From Dehalobacter sp. DCM (GTDB lineage: Bacteria > Bacillota > Desulfitobacteriia > Desulfitobacteriales > Syntrophobotulaceae), in the NCBI RefSeq assembly GCF_024972775.1, contig NZ_CP092282.1:1915001-1979000 (forward strand): a DNA stretch of 64,000 nucleotides, in the 5' to 3' direction. The position numbers and the translations under genes are program-made. Positions 53,480 through 62,462 of the stretch are shown piece by piece (position 1 is the stretch's first letter; each line of letters starts with the position of its first letter). The notes below the pieces were generated by a model, which worked only from the letters and a program-made list of their open reading frames with translations, was not told the origin of the DNA and did no database searches.

Positions 53480-53540
53480 TGTTTAATTTCACCTCACTCG
53501 TAACGAATTTTCTTGTTAGGAGGGATTCTCATATTTTGTT

Positions 53541-55472
53541 TTATATAGCCATAGCGGCATCAAAAGCACTGCTTATAGCATTCAATAGAGAACCTTGATT
53601 ACCGTTACAGTCTCCAACGATATAATACTCCGGTACAGAGGCTTTTAAATGATTGACCATCTCCATATCAACTTTATTTCCCATGGCAAGGACGACTGTG
53701 TCAAAGAACAGTTTTTCTTCTTTACCGTCCTTAGTTACGATGACACAATCTTGTGTTACGTCAATTAGTTTTGTTTCAGTTTTTAGTTCGTAATCATATT
53801 CATCTAACATATGGAATATAGCATAGGAATTGATGGGAGAAGTTCCTAAAGCTATCTGTTCTTTAGGCATTGCATCAATTAAAGTTACCTTTTTCCCTAA
53901 TTGCAGAAATCTTAAAGCCGTTTCACAACCAGTCAAACCTGCACCTACAATCAAGACATTATTGCCAACTTGTGCTTTGCCGCAGTCAACATCTCCTACC
54001 CAAACAACCTTGGACACATCATTACATGTTAGATTAGGAATAATAGGGGTGCCACCAATGGCTAAAATTAATGCATCTGCAGCTTCTTTGGCAATTACTT
54101 CTGACGTTGCTTCAGTTGAAAGCTTAATTGTAATGTTCTTATTGCGGCTGGTCATACGTATGGACCAATCAAGATAATTCTTTAAATCCGCTTTAAATGG
54201 AGCTATTGTGGCGCCTCGCAAAACTCCCCCCAAATGGGAATCCTTTTCAAACAATACAACCTCGTGGCCACGTTCTGCGGCTATTCTTGCAGCTTCTAAT
54301 CCGCCAGGACCCCCACCAACAATAACTACTTTTTTCTTTGTTTTTATACTTGGGTAGAACATATAATCCAATTCACGCCCAAATACTGGATTAACTGCAC
54401 ACCTTGGTGGTTTCAATCCAAAATGGCTTCTGCTAATACAGCTATTACAGCGCACACATGGTCGTATCTCATCCTCTTGGTTTCTCTCTGCTTTATTGAC
54501 GCTTTCCGGATCCGCAATAAGCTGGCGGCATAAAGCAATTAAATCTACTTTACCTGCAGCAATTGCTTCTTCGGCCTGTTCCAAAGTGATAGCACCTACA
54601 GTACTTACCGGAATATTTAAAGCATGTTTGAATTTAGCAGCATATTGGATATTAAGACCGTGCGGCATATAGATAGTTGGAAAAATGAAGGGTGTTAATT
54701 TATTAATTGCTAGAGCACCCCTGGAAACATGTAATATGTCAATTCTATCCTGGATTACTTTTGCAAACTCAATAACCTCTTCAATCTCTGGTGAACCTGG
54801 GACCATATCAATAGCGCTTATACGGTACTCTATTGCTAACTTATCTCCAACTTCAGCACGGATGGCGTCAAGAAGTTCCACTGCAAAACGGCATCTATTC
54901 TCAAATGATTGAGGACCGTATTGATCAGTTCGCTTGTTAAAAACTTTAGAAAATAGTAGAGAAGGTAATTGGCAATGTCCACCATGGATCAAAATCATAT
55001 CTCCACCAGCTTGCAGAACATGGCGTGCGCCTTTTGCATAGTCCCTGACAAACCCTTGAATTTCTTCTGTTGTCAAAACATTGCAATCAATTTCCATCGG
55101 AATTCCTACGGAACTTTCTACTTCATGAGTCCCAAAATATGGAGCGATAGGCACTAATTCAATACACGCTTTCGAACCATAGCGTTTTACAGCTTCACAC
55201 CATTCTGACAGATAGGTTACGATAGAATCATCACTCATCCCAATGATGTGGTGAGCTACCGATGGCAATACCTCATTAATAAAACCACTGCCCAAAGTGA
55301 CAGTTGCTGCACCGCCTTTACCAACAGGCTTTGAAAATTCTATTCCCTCTCTTGTAATGTGATTATCATAGGAAGCTAAAAAGTTATAAATTGGGGCATT
55401 GGTTATACGATTTTTGAGGGTTAATTTGCCGACCTTAATAGCTTCAAATAAATGTGGGTATTTACTGGACAT
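53541..55472 (-). CDS. OYE-family FMN/FAD/4Fe-4S oxidoreductase (2-enoate or dienoyl reductase-like)
   Basis: About 643 aa. TIM-barrel FMN domain (1 to about 350; HLFEAIKVGKLTLKNRITNA; LIHGGHCQLPSLLFSKVFNKR), a cysteine motif CVRCNSC...C for one 4Fe-4S cluster (about 335-355), and a C-terminal FAD/NAD(P)H domain (VVIVGGGPGGLEAARIA; VLIVGAGLTGCETALRFL). The family reduces activated C=C bonds of enoates and dienoyl-CoA. The MSSKYPHLF start follows GGGAGG. Upstream of SnoaL and MFS genes in an A/T-rich operon. Shares the layout of the protein at 57939. Confidence 0.9.
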   Translation of the reverse strand: MSSKYPHLFEAIKVGKLTLKNRITNAPIYNFLASYDNHITREGIEFSKPVGKGGAATVTLGSGFINEVLPSVAHHIIGMSDDSIVTYLSEWCEAVKRYGSKACIELVPIAPYFGTHEVESSVGIPMEIDCNVLTTEEIQGFVRDYAKGARHVLQAGGDMILIHGGHCQLPSLLFSKVFNKRTDQYGPQSFENRCRFAVELLDAIRAEVGDKLAIEYRISAIDMVPGSPEIEEVIEFAKVIQDRIDILHVSRGALAINKLTPFIFPTIYMPHGLNIQYAAKFKHALNIPVSTVGAITLEQAEEAIAAGKVDLIALCRQLIADPESVNKAERNQEDEIRPCVRCNSCISRSHFGLKPPRCAVNPVFGRELDYMFYPSIKTKKKVVIVGGGPGGLEAARIAAERGHEVVLFEKDSHLGGVLRGATIAPFKADLKNYLDWSIRMTSRNKNITIKLSTEATSEVIAKEAADALILAIGGTPIIPNLTCNDVSKVVWVGDVDCGKAQVGNNVLIVGAGLTGCETALRFLQLGKKVTLIDAMPKEQIALGTSPINSYAIFHMLDEYDYELKTETKLIDVTQDCVIVTKDGKEEKLFFDTVVLAMGNKVDMEMVNHLKASVPEYYIVGDCNGNQGSLLNAISSAFDAAMAI

Positions 55473-55523
55473 AATTTTCCTCCCTAATAAAGAATGGAAT
55501 ACGAAGTAACAATTTGGGCCCAT

Positions 55524-55782
55524 CGTAACTTCTAACTCATTATAGTTTCAAGTTGATCAATTTCTGAAACAGTAAAAATGTGTAGAGTTGTGACAAAGTA
55601 TTGTGACTATTTCGAAATCATCTGATATAAAGATGCTATAATAAAAAAATAAGTATATATAGTTCGTTTAAGATCTTTAAAGATAACCATACTATTTTAA
55701 TTACAAAGCTTGGGCTTTTAGGAAGGTACCAATTATAGTTACTTAGATTTAAATCATTAGTAATAATAAAGAGGTAGAGTAG
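55524..55782. other. Divergent control region, OYE and LysR genes
   Basis: No gene seen. Includes ATTTCGAAAT at about 55609-55618, a perfect 10-base palindrome, and TTGTGAC repeated about 16 bases apart (near 55588 and 55603), both possible operator parts. No -24/-12 element. Confidence 0.4.
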
Positions 55783-56652
55783 ATGGAGATCAAAGAATTA
55801 GAATACTTTATTGCGGTATGCAAATACAAAAGTATTTCCAAAGCCGCTAACAAACTCTATATTTCGCAGCAGGGATTAAGTAGAATTATTAATAAGTTAG
55901 AAGAAGAGCTCCAGGTATTGCTATTCTACCGGACTTCTGCTAGCTTGCAACTTACTGAGTATGGTGAATTTTTGTTAAAAAGGGCTCAGGATTTTTTACT
56001 GCATCACGATAATATAAAGAAAGATATAAAGATATTTAAAGAAAGAAAAGAAGGAGAACTAAAGATAGGATTTTCCTATGGTGTTTTAAACATGATCCCT
56101 CAACACCTTATAGAAAATTTTGTACAAAAGTATCCTAATGTTCTTCTGAAAATTAATGAATATCCTGATAAAGTTTGCGAAGAGGAAGTATATAATGAAA
56201 AAATAGATATAGGCTTTTGTGTTTCCCCTATCGATTTAAACAAATTCAATGTTCATGCTTCTCACAAAGAACAAACCGCATTTATGATCAGTGAAAAAAA
56301 TCCACTATCCGAGAAAACGCACTTGAGTTTTGGAGAAATTAGAAATGAAAGATTTATAGCTTTTGGCAAAGATACTAAAGGTCACGATACTTTTATTCAG
56401 AAATGCCGAAAAGCTGGTTTTGAACCTAATATTCATCTTTCGATAATAGAAATGGACCTAATTAATAAATTATGCAGGAATAATGTTGGGATCGGATTTT
56501 ATGTTGGTCCAATCCCATACAATATCCCTGGTATAAAAATTGTAAAAGCTTTTGACGAGGATTGGTCTTGGGAAATTTGCCTTGTTACAAAACAGAATAC
56601 ATATACTAATGATATTGTTCGTTGTTATATTGATTGCTTTTCAAAATGGTAG
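55783..56652 (+). CDS. LysR-type transcriptional regulator
   Basis: 289 aa. Winged helix ISKAANKLYISQQGLSRIIN, then effector domain (LKIGFSYGVLNMIPQHLIEN). Divergent from the OYE-type gene at 53541-55472 with a 310-base gap, so that operon is the probable target. A/T-rich like its neighbours. Confidence 0.9.
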   Translation: MEIKELEYFIAVCKYKSISKAANKLYISQQGLSRIINKLEEELQVLLFYRTSASLQLTEYGEFLLKRAQDFLLHHDNIKKDIKIFKERKEGELKIGFSYGVLNMIPQHLIENFVQKYPNVLLKINEYPDKVCEEEVYNEKIDIGFCVSPIDLNKFNVHASHKEQTAFMISEKNPLSEKTHLSFGEIRNERFIAFGKDTKGHDTFIQKCRKAGFEPNIHLSIIEMDLINKLCRNNVGIGFYVGPIPYNIPGIKIVKAFDEDWSWEICLVTKQNTYTNDIVRCYIDCFSKW

Positions 56653-56873
56653 AGTTGTGCTTCAAAAGCCACAAAATGCAGAAAACACTCCAACATACGG
56701 ATGTAATATGATCCTAATAACTTAAAGAACCTAAATGACAATCCGTACAAAATCGCCAAGTGGCACTAACCCAGAAAACCGGAATCAAGAGAAAAATTTG
56801 TCATAATGGCGGGAGTTTACAACTTATTTTATACTTAATGTGTATACGGAATGATTATTTTGGGGGAGTCGTC

Positions 56874-57794
56874 GTGAACTTTCATAATCTGAAAATATTT
56901 ATTGATGTTGCTGAATTAGGGAGTTTCACTAAAGCTGCCCAGAAAAACTATGTGTCCCAGACGGCTGTAAGCCTGCAAATTGCGTCAATGGAAAAGGAAC
57001 TTGGTTTTCCGTTATTTATCAGAGAAAAGAATGAAATCAGCCTGACCCAAGCAGGGAAGGCATTTTATGATGACTGCAGCCATATTGTTTTCCATTATAA
57101 TCATGCCATCCGACATGCCACTGAAGTAGCCAAAGGGAAGATGAAGATTATTCGCGTAGGGGTAACCGGACCGGGAGACAGTGTATTTCTTCCAGAGATT
57201 GCAGCAGAATTCAATCAGCAATATCCTGGGGTTCAAATTAAACTGGATAAGGATACTTTTTACGGTATAAAAAATAAATTAAAACGCAATCTGGTAGATG
57301 TTTCGTTTAACTTTGCCTATGATTTGTTGAGTGAAACCGAAATTATGGTTGAGAAGCTGATTGAATCAGAGGTCGTTTTGCTGGTATCCCGTTACCATCG
57401 CTTCGCTCAGTTAGATTGTATCAATCCCATCGAGGTCGCCCATGAGAAAATTATCATGGTTTCGAAGGATTACGGGCCGGCTAACTTCGAACATATGATG
57501 CAGGCGCGAAGAATGGATGGTTATGAACCGATTCTGGAGCTTGTAGAATCAGCGGAAACACTGCTGATGTATGTTGAGATGAACCAAGGTGTCGCTTTTG
57601 TTCCCGAATTACTGTTTCAATACAATCCCAGGCATTGCAAAACGGTTAGACTCAAAGGCAGCCGAGATACCAATGAGTATGTTATCTCGTGGATGCGGAG
57701 CAATAAAAACGATCTGATTCCGTTGTTTATTGAGAAGGCGAAAACATACTTCCAACAACTCGGACAATCCGCCGATAGGAAAGAACCATGCTGA
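56874..57794 (+). CDS. LysR-type transcriptional regulator
   Basis: About 306 aa from GTG at 56874, preceded by GGGGGAG; longer in-frame starts upstream lack ribosome sites and would exceed normal LysR length. Winged helix SFTKAAQKNYVSQTAVSLQI, effector domain IRVGVTGPGDSVFLPEIAAE. It precedes the OYE-type gene at 57939 on the same strand, separated by a terminator, and may regulate it. Confidence 0.9.
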   Translation: MNFHNLKIFIDVAELGSFTKAAQKNYVSQTAVSLQIASMEKELGFPLFIREKNEISLTQAGKAFYDDCSHIVFHYNHAIRHATEVAKGKMKIIRVGVTGPGDSVFLPEIAAEFNQQYPGVQIKLDKDTFYGIKNKLKRNLVDVSFNFAYDLLSETEIMVEKLIESEVVLLVSRYHRFAQLDCINPIEVAHEKIIMVSKDYGPANFEHMMQARRMDGYEPILELVESAETLLMYVEMNQGVAFVPELLFQYNPRHCKTVRLKGSRDTNEYVISWMRSNKNDLIPLFIEKAKTYFQQLGQSADRKEPC

Positions 57795-57817
57795 CGGAAA
57801 TTAACCCAGGAATAGAT

Positions 57818-57851
57818 TAACCTCATAAGGAAAACCTTATGAGGTTATTTT
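57818..57851 (+). terminator. Rho-independent terminator
   Basis: TAACCTCATAAGG (57818-57830) pairs perfectly with 57835-57847 around an AAAA loop, followed by TTTTAATTT. Confidence 0.85.
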
Positions 57852-57938
57852 AATTTGTATGTTATTCAAAATATGAAATAAATTTTATAATGATAATAGC
57901 TTATAGCGTATCCCCCGATGAAGAAAGGAAGATAATAA

Positions 57939-59909
57939 ATGACTAAGTGTAAATATTCACATCTTTTTACACCCATTACATTGGGTAATACCTTGTTTCG
58001 TAACCGTATTTTTGCATCCCCGACAGGATATCAGAATTTAAACGGTGACGGTTATCTGGGTGACGGAGCCGGTGCCGCCGCTTATTACGAACGAAAAGCC
58101 ATGGGTGGCGCAGCCAGCGTAGCCACCTTTGAAGGCATTGTTGACGGGGAGTTTGGTAAAGGCGGTGCCGGACATATTTGTTTGGATACCCCCAATATCA
58201 ATCGCAATCTTTCAACGATTGCCCACGGCATTAAAAACTACGGCGCAGTGGCTTCTTTGGAACTGGCTCATACCGGGATGTTTGCCAACCGCGATTTATC
58301 CTTCTTTGGTGCTGCTTCCCAAGGAATTGCTTATGGTCCTGTCGAATGTGAATTAGCTGGCCGGATTATCCGGCCGATGGACGAGGAAATCATTGAGCGC
58401 ACGATCCGGAAATATGCGGAAGGGGCAGCCCTCGCCAAAATGTGCGGCTTCGGCATGGTGACGGTGCATGCCGGTCACGGCTGGCTCCTGCATCAATTCC
58501 TGTCACCAAAGACTAATACCCGGACGGATAAATGGGGCGGAGCCGATATTGAAAACCGGGCCCGATTGGCAGTATCCGTCTGTGACGCGATTCGCAAAGC
58601 GGTTGGCCCTGGGTTCCCGATCGAGATCCGGATCAGCGGATCCGAGTGTTACGATGGCGGATATGGTCTCGACGAAGGGATCGCCATCGCTAAACAGCTG
58701 GAAGACCATGTGGACCTGATTCATGTCTCCGCAGGCAATCATGAAATCGAAGAAGTCTTTGCTGTGACCCATCCGAGCATGTTCTTGGAAGATGGCGTCA
58801 ATGTCAAATATGCAGCTGAGATCAAAAAGCATGTAAAAAAACCGGTGGCTGCCATAGGCGCCTTAAACAACCCGGAACTAATGGAAGAAATCATCGCTTC
58901 CGGGCAGGCCGATGTGGTGGAGGCTGCCCGTCAGCTTTTAGCAGATCCGGACTTCCCGAACAAAGTGCGCTCCGGCAATGAAGATAAAGCAAAAAAATGC
59001 ATGCGTTGTCTGTCCTGTTTCTCCAGCGAGCTGACCTATGGCGAACCATACTGTGCCATTAACCCGGAAACAGGCCGGGAGCATGAGCTGAAATATGCCA
59101 TCCCCACCGCCATCAAGAAAAAAGTCCTGGTCGTCGGCGGCGGCGTCGGCGGCATGCAAGCTGCTTTGACCTGCTCGGCCCGCGGCCATGAGGTCATCCT
59201 CTGCGAAAAGAGCAGTCGTCTCGGCGGTGTTCTGCGCTGCGAGGAAGAAGTCACCTTTAAACAACCTTTAGACTATTACCTGAACCAACAGGCCAAAGCC
59301 GTTGTTGATTCTAATATCGACCTGCGTCTGAATACCGAAGTAACCTCGGATTATGCCCAAGCCCTGAATGCGGATGTGATCATCGCAGCCGTCGGTGCTC
59401 AACCGGTAAAACCGAGAATCCCCGGCATCGACGGGGCTAATGTCCTGTCGGCACAGGATGCATATACTGCCATTGATAAAATCGGTCAGCAGGTCGTCAT
59501 TCTCGGAGCCGGTCTGGTCGGGATTGAATTAGGGCTGCACCTGATCAGCAAGGGCAAAAAAGTCCACATCGTCGAGATGCTGGATCATATCAGCGACGGT
59601 GGTAACTTCCTCCATATCTTGGGCTTAAAGGTTGAAATGGCGAAACGCGGTCTGGAGGTATCCTTTAAAACCAAGGCCAAAGAAATCAAGGCTGACGGCG
59701 TCGTTTGTGAAACAGCGGACGGCGAAAAAGTCTTTGCAGCCGATACGGTCATTTATGCTGTCGGTCAAAAACCGCTCAGGGAAGAAGCGATCGCCTTGAA
59801 CTCCTGCGCTCCGGAGTTCTATCAGATCGGAGACTGTGTCGCACCCCGCAATATAACCAGCGCGACTGCGGAAGGATTTATGATTGCCAGAAACATTGGC
59901 CGTTTCTAA
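57939..59909 (+). CDS. OYE-family FMN/FAD/4Fe-4S oxidoreductase (2-enoate or dienoyl reductase-like)
   Basis: 656 aa. FMN barrel (HLFTPITLGNTLFRNRIFAS; VTVHAGHGWLLHQFLSPKTN), cysteine motif CMRCLSC...C around residues 350-375, then FAD and NAD(P)H sites (VLVVGGGVGGMQAALTC; VVILGAGLVGIELGLHLI). More G/C-rich and only moderately similar to the paralog at 53541, so probably a different substrate. ATG start after AGGAAG. Monocistronic, ended by a terminator shared with the convergent activator gene. Confidence 0.9.
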   Translation: MTKCKYSHLFTPITLGNTLFRNRIFASPTGYQNLNGDGYLGDGAGAAAYYERKAMGGAASVATFEGIVDGEFGKGGAGHICLDTPNINRNLSTIAHGIKNYGAVASLELAHTGMFANRDLSFFGAASQGIAYGPVECELAGRIIRPMDEEIIERTIRKYAEGAALAKMCGFGMVTVHAGHGWLLHQFLSPKTNTRTDKWGGADIENRARLAVSVCDAIRKAVGPGFPIEIRISGSECYDGGYGLDEGIAIAKQLEDHVDLIHVSAGNHEIEEVFAVTHPSMFLEDGVNVKYAAEIKKHVKKPVAAIGALNNPELMEEIIASGQADVVEAARQLLADPDFPNKVRSGNEDKAKKCMRCLSCFSSELTYGEPYCAINPETGREHELKYAIPTAIKKKVLVVGGGVGGMQAALTCSARGHEVILCEKSSRLGGVLRCEEEVTFKQPLDYYLNQQAKAVVDSNIDLRLNTEVTSDYAQALNADVIIAAVGAQPVKPRIPGIDGANVLSAQDAYTAIDKIGQQVVILGAGLVGIELGLHLISKGKKVHIVEMLDHISDGGNFLHILGLKVEMAKRGLEVSFKTKAKEIKADGVVCETADGEKVFAADTVIYAVGQKPLREEAIALNSCAPEFYQIGDCVAPRNITSATAEGFMIARNIGRF

Positions 59910-59957
59910 TGATTATCTTTAAGTGATATTTTTAAGGTTAAAAGAGTAAGATAAACT

Positions 59958-60000
59958 GAGCCTTGAGATCGGATAGTATGATCTCAAGGCTCTTTATTTA
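59958..60000. terminator. Bidirectional terminator
   Basis: GAGCCTTGAGATC (59958-59970) pairs perfectly with 59980-59992, followed by TTTATTTAT. Lies between convergent genes. Confidence 0.8.
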
Positions 60001-60031
60001 TCGCTATATTGACAGTGTTTATGTTTGAGAC

Positions 60032-62161
60032 TCACTTAGAATGTCTTTTTCTAAGGGGCACGTCAATCTGATACTCTCTGATCTTGCGGTAGAGGGTTGC
60101 TTTGCAGAAACCCAAGTCTTTAGCAGCCTGGCCAACATTATCACGAGCTTGAACTAAGGCTTTGATAATAGCTGCCTTTTCAATTTCCCGGATCGAAAAC
60201 GGATGCTGTGCAGTAGTCTCAACTGCGGTTAAGGAAGCCAGCTGCATTAAGGATGACTCTGAGGGTTCAAACTTACTTAACATGCTCGGAAAATCTTCGG
60301 GTAATAAGCTGCAACGGATTTCTCTTGGCAAGTTTTCAATTTGGATTGTGTTGTCCCGGCACAAGTTCATAGCGTAAAAAATAGCGTTTTCCAACTGACG
60401 GACATTACCTGGCCAGTTGTATTGCAGAAAAGCGAATTCAACTTCCTGGCTTAAACGCGGCATAGTACACTGTAGTTTTTGTGTATAGAGCGATAAAAAG
60501 TAATTGGTTAAGATCAGAATATCTGCTTTGCGTTCGCGCAAAGGCGGTATGAAGGCAGTAAAAACAGCCAGCCGATAATACAAGTCTTCACGGAAGAGTT
60601 TGTTTTTGACCAGTTCAAACAGATCTTTGTTGGTTGCTGCAATCAGGCTGAAATCGATAGGAATATTTCGGCTGCCGCCGAGCCGCATAATCTTTTTCTC
60701 TTCTAAAACACGCAACAGAATGGGCTGGACCTCAAGCGGCATATCTCCGATTTCATCGAGAAACAAGGTGCCGCCCTGAGCCAATTCGATTTTCCCAGGC
60801 TTGCCTTTCCGTTCGGCGCCGGTAAATGCCCCGCCTTCATACCCGAAGAGTTCACTTTCCATCAAATTTCTCGGTATTGCTGCACAGTTCAAGGCTATAA
60901 AGGGACCGTTGGACCGTTTTTCATTATGGATAGCCTGAGCAAATAATTCTTTACCGGTTCCACTTTCACCCTGAATCAGAATATTGGAGTCCACCTGCGC
61001 AAATTTGCGGGTGGGCTCAATGATATTACCCATTTGTGGTGAACTGCTGATAATTTGCTCAAATGTGTAACCATTTTTCACCGGGAATGTTTTTTCCAGG
61101 ACCGATGTTTCTTTTTGTTTGGATGCAACAGTTATTTTTTTTAGATTGAGGACACAGCCAATCGTTTTATTCAGATTGTTTTTCACCGGCTGAATGGAGT
61201 ATAAGCGTAATTTTTCCTGACCGGTCTTGATTTCAATATCAGCATCAATCGTTGGCAGGCCTGTAGACATGACGGATTGGATAACAGGCTGAAAGCCAAT
61301 CAGCTCATCGATTCTGTACCCGGTCAGCGTTGAATCACTGAAGATATTCTGGGCGATCTTGTTGGCACGGGTAATTAACCCGTTTTTGTCTACTGTCATA
61401 ATGGCTTCTTTATAGGCCTCCAGGGTCGCATAAAACCATTCGTCATTACGGGACAGCTTCAGTTCATTCTGGATCGTCCAAGCCATACTGACCGTAAAAC
61501 CCAGCGTATGGGGGTTATGGTCCTTATATTTCAGACTGGCAATCGTTAAGGTAGCTGCAATATTATTGCTGGAATCGTAGATTGGCGCAGAAGAACACGT
61601 GATCGTATCAAAGGCTTCGCAGTAGTGTTCAGGACCACAAATCTGGATCGGCGTTTCATGGAGGAGACAGAGGGAATGAGAACACGTTCCTACATACTCT
61701 TCTTTCCAGATAGCGCCCGGAACCATCGTGTTCCGTTCACAAACATTGTAACCGTTAGCTTCCATAATCCTGAGAATGACGCCTTGCTCATCCGACAAAA
61801 TGATACTGCAGTCATCGGCATACAACATATTGATCAACTGACGGCAATATGAATCCGCAATACGGATTAACGAATCCTTTTCCTGCAATAGTTCCTGAAA
61901 AGTGTCTGGCGCTAATATGGGAGCCTCATTTATTTTAAACAAATCTAAGCCATAACTTTTCGAACGTATCCAGGAATCAACGATCTCGCTTCTAACGATG
62001 TCTACGTTATAGGGAGCATGATTATTTTGCAGAATATCATATTTTTCCTTGCGGATTTTTTCAATCAAACTAATTTTAACCTCATCGTTTTGGTAAGGAT
62101 TATTTCCAAAATTACGATTGCGATAGATCGGGCTAAGCATTTGTTCCAAGGGTTGAGTCAT
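60032..62161 (-). CDS. Sigma-54-dependent activator, AcoR/GAF-PAS-AAA-Fis type
   Basis: 709 aa. N-terminal GAF-type sensor (ADDCSIILSDEQGVILRIME; GPEHYCEAFDTITCSSAPIY), PAS domain (about 245-345), AAA+ domain with GESGTGKELFAQAIH, canonical GAFTGA and GTLFLDEIGDMP, and Fis helix (AAKDLGFCKATLYRKI). Divergent from the molybdopterin gene at 62463, which has a -24/-12 promoter. Same architecture as the activator at 27561, which differs by GSFTGA. Cysteines in the sensor (CSIIL, CERN, CSHSLCLL) could be redox or ligand sensors (speculative). Confidence 0.92.
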   Translation of the reverse strand: MTQPLEQMLSPIYRNRNFGNNPYQNDEVKISLIEKIRKEKYDILQNNHAPYNVDIVRSEIVDSWIRSKSYGLDLFKINEAPILAPDTFQELLQEKDSLIRIADSYCRQLINMLYADDCSIILSDEQGVILRIMEANGYNVCERNTMVPGAIWKEEYVGTCSHSLCLLHETPIQICGPEHYCEAFDTITCSSAPIYDSSNNIAATLTIASLKYKDHNPHTLGFTVSMAWTIQNELKLSRNDEWFYATLEAYKEAIMTVDKNGLITRANKIAQNIFSDSTLTGYRIDELIGFQPVIQSVMSTGLPTIDADIEIKTGQEKLRLYSIQPVKNNLNKTIGCVLNLKKITVASKQKETSVLEKTFPVKNGYTFEQIISSSPQMGNIIEPTRKFAQVDSNILIQGESGTGKELFAQAIHNEKRSNGPFIALNCAAIPRNLMESELFGYEGGAFTGAERKGKPGKIELAQGGTLFLDEIGDMPLEVQPILLRVLEEKKIMRLGGSRNIPIDFSLIAATNKDLFELVKNKLFREDLYYRLAVFTAFIPPLRERKADILILTNYFLSLYTQKLQCTMPRLSQEVEFAFLQYNWPGNVRQLENAIFYAMNLCRDNTIQIENLPREIRCSLLPEDFPSMLSKFEPSESSLMQLASLTAVETTAQHPFSIREIEKAAIIKALVQARDNVGQAAKDLGFCKATLYRKIREYQIDVPLRKRHSK

Positions 62162-62462
62162 TGGATGGCCCCCTATAGATGAAATAATACCTTATAATCA
62201 GTAAATTCCCGCTGCCGAGTTACAATGAGTCTTTATTTTCATTATTAAACTTATTTTTTAAAAAGTAAACTATTACTTTCTGAAAATTAAACAAATTATT
62301 CTGAGCACAGATTATTCAGTTCCAAGCATAGTCAAAACATTGATTGTTCCTGGGTTCTGCCAGGCTTACGCTGATATTGCTAACCGGCAATCAATGGCAT
62401 AAATTATGCACAGGATTTTAGCAGGATAAAAACAACAATAAAAAGGCAGGAGGTACAGGAGA
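62162..62462. other. Divergent control region, activator and sixth Mo gene
   Basis: About 300 bases, no gene seen. AT-rich DNA at 62210-62300, a direct repeat of ATTATTC (near 62296 and 62312), the sigma-54 promoter at 62395, and AGGAGG at 62447-62452. Confidence 0.45.
62395..62410 (+). promoter_or_regulatory. Sigma-54 (-24/-12) promoter of sixth Mo gene
   Basis: TGGCATAAATTATGCA with the GG/GC 10-base spacing, 53 bases before the ATG at 62463. Confidence 0.8.

Noticed and set aside
62411-62462. Molybdenum-cofactor riboswitch before Mo operons
   Set aside because: Leaders of the Mo operons after the -24/-12 promoters are only about 50-75 bases, too short for that structured RNA, and share no conserved fold that I can see.
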